Source: Vulcanisaeta sp. JCM 16161
Lineage (GTDB): Archaea > Thermoproteota > Thermoprotei > Thermoproteales > Thermocladiaceae
NCBI RefSeq assembly: GCF_001316285.1
Contig: NZ_BBDO01000001.1
Coordinates: 248,001 to 312,000 of the forward strand
Reading direction: 5' to 3'
DNA: 64,000 bases
Part shown: positions 58,451-64,000 of the stretch, piece after piece
Layout: each line of letters starts with the position of its first letter
Position numbering within the stretch: the first letter of the stretch is position 1
Translations under genes and position numbers: made by a program
Notes under the pieces: model-generated
Seen by the model: only the letters and a program-made list of their open reading frames with translations
The model's database searches: none
Told to the model about the DNA's origin: nothing

Positions 58451-58517
58451 GGGTAATATACATGGATTATGTAATAATGCTTATTAATTAGTTAATTTAG
58501 TTACTCTTGGTGGTTGT

Positions 58518-58946
58518 ATGAAGGCGATAGACCTCGTTAAAAGGAGGCCCCTGGTTATTACTGAGGATAGGCCGTTTATTGAGGCTGTGGATTTGATGGC
58601 TAAGGAGAATACTGGCTCTGTGGTTGTTGTTGAGGATTTAAATAGTATGAAGTTGCGTGGTATAATTACTGAGCGTGATGTGATTAGGGCCTTGGCCAAT
58701 AGGCTTCCGCTTGATACGCCGGTTGGTAAGGTTGGGACTATGGGTCCCAGGGTTGTTAGGGCCAGGGTTGATGATACCGTGGGCACCGTCGCCTCCTTAA
58801 TGGTTAATTACAGGGTTAGGCATGTGATCGTTGTTGATGAGGAGGATAGGGTCGTGGGCGTAATATCCATTAGGGACCTACTCGGTGACCTAGACGCGGT
58901 TAGGGAGATTTCGAGACTTGAGAGGTACCCAAAGGTTAGAGAGTGA
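58518..58946 (+). CDS. Protein of two CBS domains
   Basis: 142 residues made of a CBS pair: VKRRPLVITEDRPFIEAVDLMAKENTGSVVVVED...RGIITERDVIRAL, then GPRVVRARVDDTVGTVASLMVNYRVRHVIVVDEEDRVVGVISIRDLL. Such stand-alone CBS proteins bind adenosine nucleotides or SAM and regulate unknown partners. The last 11 bases overlap the MFS gene on the other strand. Confidence 0.93.
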   Translation: MKAIDLVKRRPLVITEDRPFIEAVDLMAKENTGSVVVVEDLNSMKLRGIITERDVIRALANRLPLDTPVGKVGTMGPRVVRARVDDTVGTVASLMVNYRVRHVIVVDEEDRVVGVISIRDLLGDLDAVREISRLERYPKVRE

Positions 58947-60069
58947 TCTTCAGTATCCTATAGATGAGTGATGATATAATAATTAAAACCCCAGTTACTA
59001 CCCAACCAAGCACTCCGAAGTACTGCACTACGTAGCCCATAACGACGCCCATTATTGAACCTATTATTGATGATACCGTGAATAGGTAACTGGTGGATTG
59101 AGCAATTAGTATTGGGCTCACGAGCTCATGCACTAGGTATAGCGTTAGGAGTAGAATTAGTGTGAATGCAAAGCCTATTGCCACGGGGATGAATAGCTGA
59201 GCCCTGGCCAACCCCATCGGCATTATCACAGCGCCAAGGGCCATGGTTAGGTAGAATAGTACCTTACGCCTCTCCACCTTTAACGAGTGCCTAAACCTAT
59301 ACAGTAGTGGCGTCAGGGCTAGTGGTGCCGTTAGTTCTGCAACACCTAGGTAATTACCCATGCTCATAACCAGTGGGAGTAGGCTTAGGTATGCTCCCCA
59401 GGGTATTGAGAAGGCTATGGATATCATCAACACGTCTGGGTTATTCATGACTGCCATTAGCGATACACTCTTTATTATCACGGCATCCTTCATCGTAAGT
59501 AGCACAAGCACTGCAAGCGCCAATGAAGCTACGCCAAGGTATAGCGCGGTATCCTGCGTGATGCCTATTACCACGAGCGATGAGGTGAGCATTAATATGG
59601 CTATTGATGATAGGTAGGTAACCTGAACCCACCTGGTTAATCCCCTAATACTCCACCAACCAAGTATCAACAGAAGTGATGGCATTAGGTATAGCCCAAG
59701 CCCCATACCGGCAAGGAACCTAAGTAGTAATGCCATGTGATAACTACTGGTCGTTGAGAAGATGAGGGATAAGCCATTGAGTATCAGGCCTAGGAACATG
59801 GAGACCCTATTACCAAGCCTACTGAATAGGAATGTTGCCGGTAACTGCGTTGCCGCGAAGCCCATCATCGCGGTTGCCATGGGTATTACGTAATAAATAG
59901 CGCTGAGCATGACCTTCCTTATTGTCATTACGTCGAACATTATGGTTGATACGCCCAGCCAATTAATCATTATTAATGATAGGCCTGCTATGCTAATGCC
60001 AAGCACGTAGTAGGCTTTCCTAACGACTAAAGCGTCCAATTCCTCAATAGGCCTATTATTAATCCCCAC
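58936..60069 (-). CDS. MFS transporter
   Basis: 377 residues with about 11-12 membrane helices; first ATG at 60069. Helices 2-3 are joined by a loop with FSRLGNRVSMFLGLILNG, the MFS A-motif position. The substrate is not known. Frame intact. No cotranscribed enzyme is evident. Confidence 0.83.
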   Translation of the reverse strand: MGINNRPIEELDALVVRKAYYVLGISIAGLSLIMINWLGVSTIMFDVMTIRKVMLSAIYYVIPMATAMMGFAATQLPATFLFSRLGNRVSMFLGLILNGLSLIFSTTSSYHMALLLRFLAGMGLGLYLMPSLLLILGWWSIRGLTRWVQVTYLSSIAILMLTSSLVVIGITQDTALYLGVASLALAVLVLLTMKDAVIIKSVSLMAVMNNPDVLMISIAFSIPWGAYLSLLPLVMSMGNYLGVAELTAPLALTPLLYRFRHSLKVERRKVLFYLTMALGAVIMPMGLARAQLFIPVAIGFAFTLILLLTLYLVHELVSPILIAQSTSYLFTVSSIIGSIMGVVMGYVVQYFGVLGWVVTGVLIIISSLIYRILKITL

Positions 60070-60141
60070 ATGAAACCTGCATTAAAGCCCCTTATCAAGG
60101 TTTCTAACTATTGACAGTTAAGATAAAGAGGGTGGGTAGGT

Positions 60142-61835
60142 TCATGTCGAGTTATCACTTACCTGCTCGTCAGAGTCCTTGTCAATCCTCACGGTTATTA
60201 CGGCCCTACTCACCTCCTCCTTAAGCTTCTCCCTGAACTCCCCATACTGCTCAACCAATGAACCTAATTTCTCCTTATACCTCTTAAGCACCAGGTTGAA
60301 ACTGCCAATGGCTATGTACTTAATGAGTCTCTTAACAATGAAGTTCTCAACCTTCCTAACTATTAAGTCACTAAATGCTATGGCCTCCTCAAAGGACTTA
60401 ATCAAAGCCTTGAGTATGAATTCCCGCCTCAGTGGGTCATCAAGCATTTTATCAAGCACTGTGAAGTCCCTCTTCCTAAGTGCGCCCATTGGTATGAAGG
60501 GTAGTGGGAACGTGAGAACCCTGAGCTTCTTAAGCCTATCGAGAAGTTCGAGGCTCTTAATGACGTCGTCATCAGTCTCACCGGGTAAGTTGAGAATCAT
60601 CGTGCCAACAACCACCCAGTGATTATCATTGAGTATTCCAATGGCTTCCTCAACAACGTCCGGGTACTGCTCAGGCTTGTATGGCAGTGCCTTACCTGCA
60701 TTAGCAGCCTCAATAACCTGGGGGAGCCAGTCTCAATACCCATCTCGATGAAGTGCCAGGTACCGCCCTCATTCATGTACTCTGAAACCTCCTTAACCAT
60801 CTTAGGGGCGTACTTAACAACAGCGGCCGTTGTGAAGTCGGTCGTTATTTCGTAATCATCCCCATAGGACTTAACCAGTTTATACGCCTTGACGGTTAGG
60901 TCCAGGACCTTGTCCGGGTTAGGCTCAATACCCCTCGCGCCGTACCTGAAGAACTCCTCGCTATGCAGCGTTATTTCCTTAAAACCACCAACCTCGATGT
61001 TCAGCTTAATCTCCTTATCAATATGTCCCTCAAATGGGAATGACCTAATCATACCACTCAAAGTCGGTGTGCAGAATTGACAACCCCTACCGCAGCCTCT
61101 CGTAACCTCAACCATACCGCCAATTGATGGGGTCACAATCGTCGGTACCACGTCAATAGGCACAGGCCTATGGGCGACAACCCTACCCGGCACTGGCTCA
61201 CCCTTCATGATTTTATCGAACAAATGCGGCCCATCCTCCTCAAACTCACCCTCATAAACAACGTCAATGCCGAGTTCACCCTGCCTACCCGTATCGATAA
61301 TCTGCCAACCAGCGGGACCGCCAATTACAATCTTTATGTGATTCCTATGCCTCTTAATTGCTGGATGATTAATGACCTGGAGGAATGACTTAGCTATGTA
61401 CGGTAAGCCCCTATATGGCAGGTCCGCCAACTTTAATATCCAGTAGAGTATTCCCGAGCCATAGCTTAGCCCCAATGGGTCCATTACGTATATACCGACT
61501 ATTCGTGTATTTGGTCCAATTACTTTATCGAGCTTATAAGGATCGGCGATTATCACGTCGTTCCTCGTATAACCATGGGCAAGTAATGCAGCCTCAACCT
61601 TAGCCAAGCCATAGGGAGCCCTTAAAACCCTACCGCTCTTATCACTCCTAATACTGAAGAATCTACGGGCAACCCAATCCCTAAAGTAGTTCTCCGGTAT
61701 TGCGCTCGCGAATCCAACAACGGATGACCCGTGCGTATCGCTCATTGTTGCGATCTCGCCCGTTAAAACGATTGGATAACCGCCGAATGACACAGACCCA
61801 TTATATACCTGTAGTAAATAAAAACCCTTCTTCAT
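60142..61835 (-). CDS. Radical SAM protein with N-terminal B12-binding-like domain, one frame break
   Basis: About 564 residues. The cluster motif GCGRGCQFCTPTLSG (C-x3-C-x2-C, near residue 255) follows a Rossmann-like domain (VIIADPYKLDKVI, IKIVIGGPAGWQI). ETGSPRLL and later GTMILNLPGETDDDVIKSLELLDRL are the usual AdoMet beta-barrel strands. The frame breaks near 60715 (QVIEAANAGKALPYKPEQYPDVV continues). The start IVLTGEIATMSDTHGSSVVGFASAIPE supports a long N-terminus. Function unknown; maybe a methylthiotransferase- or B12-dependent enzyme. Confidence 0.82.
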
Positions 61836-61881
61836 TAATATAAATTACTGGCTTCGCAAACTTTAACCAAGAAATTGAAAG

Positions 61882-62307
61882 TTAGCTAATGCCCTTCCTA
61901 GGAGTCCTTGCACCGCAGGCGGTGCACACAAGCACGTATATCCTACCCTCCCTCTCAAGGTAGGTATCTATTGAGTGGCAAACGGGGCACTCAACGTAGA
62001 ACTTAATGTACCTCTCATAAACAGCCTCAAGGGTCCTCGGGCTCCTCTCGGCATATAGAACAAGGGCATTACCCTCAATACTACCCGGAAGTGCCAGCTC
62101 CTTAAGGAAGAACCTAGCTATGTGCGTTGGATCCCTATTGAGCCTTTGGGCTACATCCCTGAAGTTTTGAATAATTGTCTTCTTAGGCTGGACTTGAATG
62201 CTTAACCTAGGTATTTCCTGCCTCCTCTGGATCTTAGGCGTTATCAATGTGTAGGCCTTATCCAATAACTTCATGTAAAGCTCATCATAATTAACATCAC
62301 TCGACAT
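61882..62307 (-). CDS. eif2b: Translation initiation factor aIF2 beta subunit
   Basis: 141 residues; [77 protein letters not shown] is the aIF2 beta core with the C-terminal CxxC...CxxC zinc ribbon. It binds the gamma subunit and Met-tRNAi. Frame intact. The aIF2 alpha gene is 41 kb away at 20345. Confidence 0.96.
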   Translation of the reverse strand: MSSDVNYDELYMKLLDKAYTLITPKIQRRQEIPRLSIQVQPKKTIIQNFRDVAQRLNRDPTHIARFFLKELALPGSIEGNALVLYAERSPRTLEAVYERYIKFYVECPVCHSIDTYLEREGRIYVLVCTACGARTPRKGIS

Positions 62308-62424
62308 ATCAACGCTGGAAAAACTAATTACTTAATAAATTCTTACCTCCCGTAATCATTGTTAATAATTTATTGAAACCACGGTCAGTCTGGTTTAAAG
62401 TCTCTGCGTTTTAATAAATCATTA

Positions 62425-63076
62425 ATGACCTTACTCGTAATTAAGACCGCCAATAGGCGCGGGATGCTTCACGAAATAACCGGCGTCATTAAGGATTATG
62501 CAAGTATTGAGTGGGTCTTCGTATCCATACCCTCGGAGACCGAGAGAGTCATCGCCATGAGACTCAGCGACTCACTGCCAATAAGCGCCCTTGATAAATT
62601 GAGGAGTATTAATGGCGTTCATGACATTTGGGCGAGCCATGAGGCGCCGATGGAGTTGGTGGGCTTCGATAAGGAGATTCTTAGGAGCATATTAATGCAT
62701 ATGGTTCAAAGTGGTGGTGAGGTTCATGCGTTCCTAACGAAGCTTGGTTATGAAATGGGCCTCTCCATGGCAAGTACAATGCTTAGGACTAAGTATGAGA
62801 TCCCATCAAATGCGGCAATGAGTAAGGTTCTCGAGACTGCCATTAACATGCTCGTGGTTATGAACCTAACGAGGAGCGTCGAGAATATAAGCATTAGTAT
62901 GGATAAGGGTGCATATCGTTAACGTATCATTACTGGAGCCCTTTGACCTTGATGCCGGTCTACCATTTACGAGGGGTTACCTACTGGGGCTGTTGAAGGT
63001 TCTCCTTAAGTGTGATTGCAGTCTTGATGCAGTAATAAATAAGTCCAGGGTTACCTTCTACCTCAAGGGTAAGTAA
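62425..63076 (+). CDS. ACT domain protein fused to a V4R-like domain, one frame break
   Basis: About 217 residues. Residues 1-80 form an ACT fold: LLVIKTANRRGMLHEITGVIKDYASIEWVFVSIPSETERVIAMRL. Then HAFLTKLGYEMGLSMASTMLRTKYEIPSNAAMSKVLETAINML, and, in a second frame from about 62915, VSLLEPFDLDAGLPFTRGYLLGLLKVLLKCDCSLDAVINKSRVTFYLKGK, which resembles the C-terminus of V4R (C-x-C and FYLKG). Both are small-molecule sensor folds. It may bind an amino acid and a hydrocarbon-like ligand. The break is a one-base shift. Confidence 0.65.
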
Positions 63077-63171
63077 GCTCACCATTGACATTTTTTAATC
63101 ATTATAAAACAAAACAGATTGTAATTAATACTTAAATAGACGTGGCAGGGACATAGGGCTGGTGGGCTCCT

Positions 63172-64000
63172 TTGGAGAGTTGGGTTAGGTCCTTAATTGA
63201 CATAATGAGAAGAAGCCTTGATTCTAATGGTTTGCCAATACCAATGGACAAGTCCTACTGTAGTGAGTGGGCGAAGGACTTGAACATACCCAGGGGTGGC
63301 GACACGATAATCTACACATCATGCCTGTATCAAATGGCCCCAATGATAAACCAACTAGTGCCCTGGATTGAAAAGATAAGGGGGACACCACTGAGCGGCT
63401 TGGCCGGTGTCCTATCTAGGTTTGCTGGTTTTGTAATAAAGCCTAATAGGGCAGATATTGATAGGGCTAATGGAATAATTAGGAACATAGCCAAGGCTTG
63501 ATAAAGGCTGGTGTAAACTTCGGTTTTCTTTACGATGACGAGCCTACAGTGGCGCATTACTTCATGAAATTGGGGCCGAGGATATCTTCCTGGAGTACTT
63601 TGAAAATACAGTCCTTAAAACCTTTAGGAAGTATGGGGTTAGGAGGGTCATAACCATCGACCCACATACCCATAATGTATTAACAAATGTGGCACCGAAC
63701 TACTTTAAGCTTGACTTCGAGGTTGTGAATTACCTAGACCTAATCAAGGGCATTAAGGTAAGGCCTAAAATAAGTGGTGATGTGGTTATTCATGACTCAT
63801 GCCTATACGCAAGATACCTGGGTAAGTATGACGTTTATAGGTCAATACTTGATAATGCAGGTATTAAGCACGTTGAAGACCCGTTAATAACTGGTAAGGA
63901 TACATCGACATGCTGCGGAGGACCACTTGAGTCTCTTAGTCCTGAACTCTCGAGGAAGATTGCCAAGATTAGGATTGAGAACCTGGCCAAGCTTTCGAAA
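63172..64000 (+). CDS. CCG-domain Fe-S protein, second copy, partial at the window end, frame breaks
   Basis: TTG 63172 starts MESWVRSLIDIMRRS and is followed by YTSCLYQMAPMIN, DDEPYSGALLHE, IHDSCLYARYLGKYD and TCCGGPLESL. It is a close paralogue of the gene at 53945, with the same layout and about the same spacing. At least two breaks lie between 63495 and 63570. The C-terminal CxxC is beyond the window. It is preceded by a TATA-like taatacttaaatag. Likely the start of a second oxidase operon. Confidence 0.78.

Larger units (their letters stand above)
58114..58517. other. 404-base gap: C/D sRNA candidate, palindrome and A/T-rich promoter region
   Basis: No protein is seen. The left part is A/T-rich, the centre holds the C/D sRNA candidate (58272-58333), and the right part is A/T-rich with a perfect palindrome (58423-58450) and a TATA-like aattagttaatttag for the CBS gene. 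A stretch near 58240-58270 (gaattaacaggttgaatgaaac) resembles the end of some crenarchaeal CRISPR repeats but occurs only once. Confidence 0.6.

Overview
The window is from a hyperthermophilic crenarchaeon of the Thermoproteales, most likely Vulcanisaeta or a close relative such as Caldivirga. The evidence is the set of archaeal information genes (L15e, L39e, L44e, S19e, S27e, PCNA, PriS, GINS, aIF2 alpha and beta, Nop10, TFS), PaREP1 and PaREP2b families, RNase P proteins Pop5 and Rpp30, an intron-containing tRNA-Cys, TATA boxes 25-30 bases before start codons (leaderless genes) and a moderate GC content. The assignment is inference; there is no rRNA gene here.

Layout. 0-1.4 kb: hemL (partial) and hemA. 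1.5-6.3 kb: an M20 deacylase, a THUMP protein and the exosome/RNase P block (rpl15e, COG1325 protein, rnp3, pop5), then a C/D box sRNA. 6.4-14.8 kb: a flavin reductase and a reverse-strand peptide/sugar ABC transporter operon. 14.9-21.4 kb: two conserved information operons. 21.4-24.8 kb: the oligosaccharyltransferase AglB, an aldose-epimerase-like protein and tRNA-Arg. 24.9-30.8 kb: accessory DNA with three PaREP1-type copies, TauE, a DsrB-type sulfite reductase, an unknown protein, DsrC and a HEPN/MNT pair. 31-37.7 kb: aldo/keto reductase, V/A-ATPase parts, PsiE, a fused siroheme decarboxylase, an RNA m5C methyltransferase and a YbaK deacylase. 37.8-41 kb: galK-galT and trxB. 41-44.5 kb: a winged-helix/tetrapyrrole-methylase fusion, then SQR-like, DUF1641, TusA and DsrE2 genes. 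44.7-47.8 kb: HepT/MntA, tRNA-Cys, PaREP2b and a second C/D sRNA. 47.8-53.9 kb: FAD dehydrogenase, purA, purB, vapBC and an acetoacetate-decarboxylase-like gene. 53.9-56.6 kb: a three-gene FAD/Fe-S 2-hydroxyacid oxidase. 56.6-64 kb: small AT-rich or secreted proteins, a third C/D sRNA, CBS, MFS, radical SAM, aIF2 beta, an ACT-V4R protein and a second CCG-domain gene running off the end.

How the genes work together. Several loci point to sulfur metabolism: DsrB with a siroheme-[4Fe-4S] site, the sulfur carrier DsrC, TauE, and an SQR-DUF1641-TusA-DsrE2 relay. HemA/HemL feed tetrapyrrole synthesis, and the siroheme decarboxylase fits the siroheme-based route to heme. GalK and GalT are part of the Leloir pathway.

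Main caution. Roughly sixty to seventy reading-frame breaks cut genes throughout the window, including genes that must work (L15e, Pop5, Nop10, TFS, AglB). One tRNA also lacks a T-stem base. Most of these are probably sequence errors. However, every A7/T7 run inside recognisable coding DNA sits exactly at a break that needs one base fewer, so slippage is worth testing. Interrupted genes are given below as one span each.
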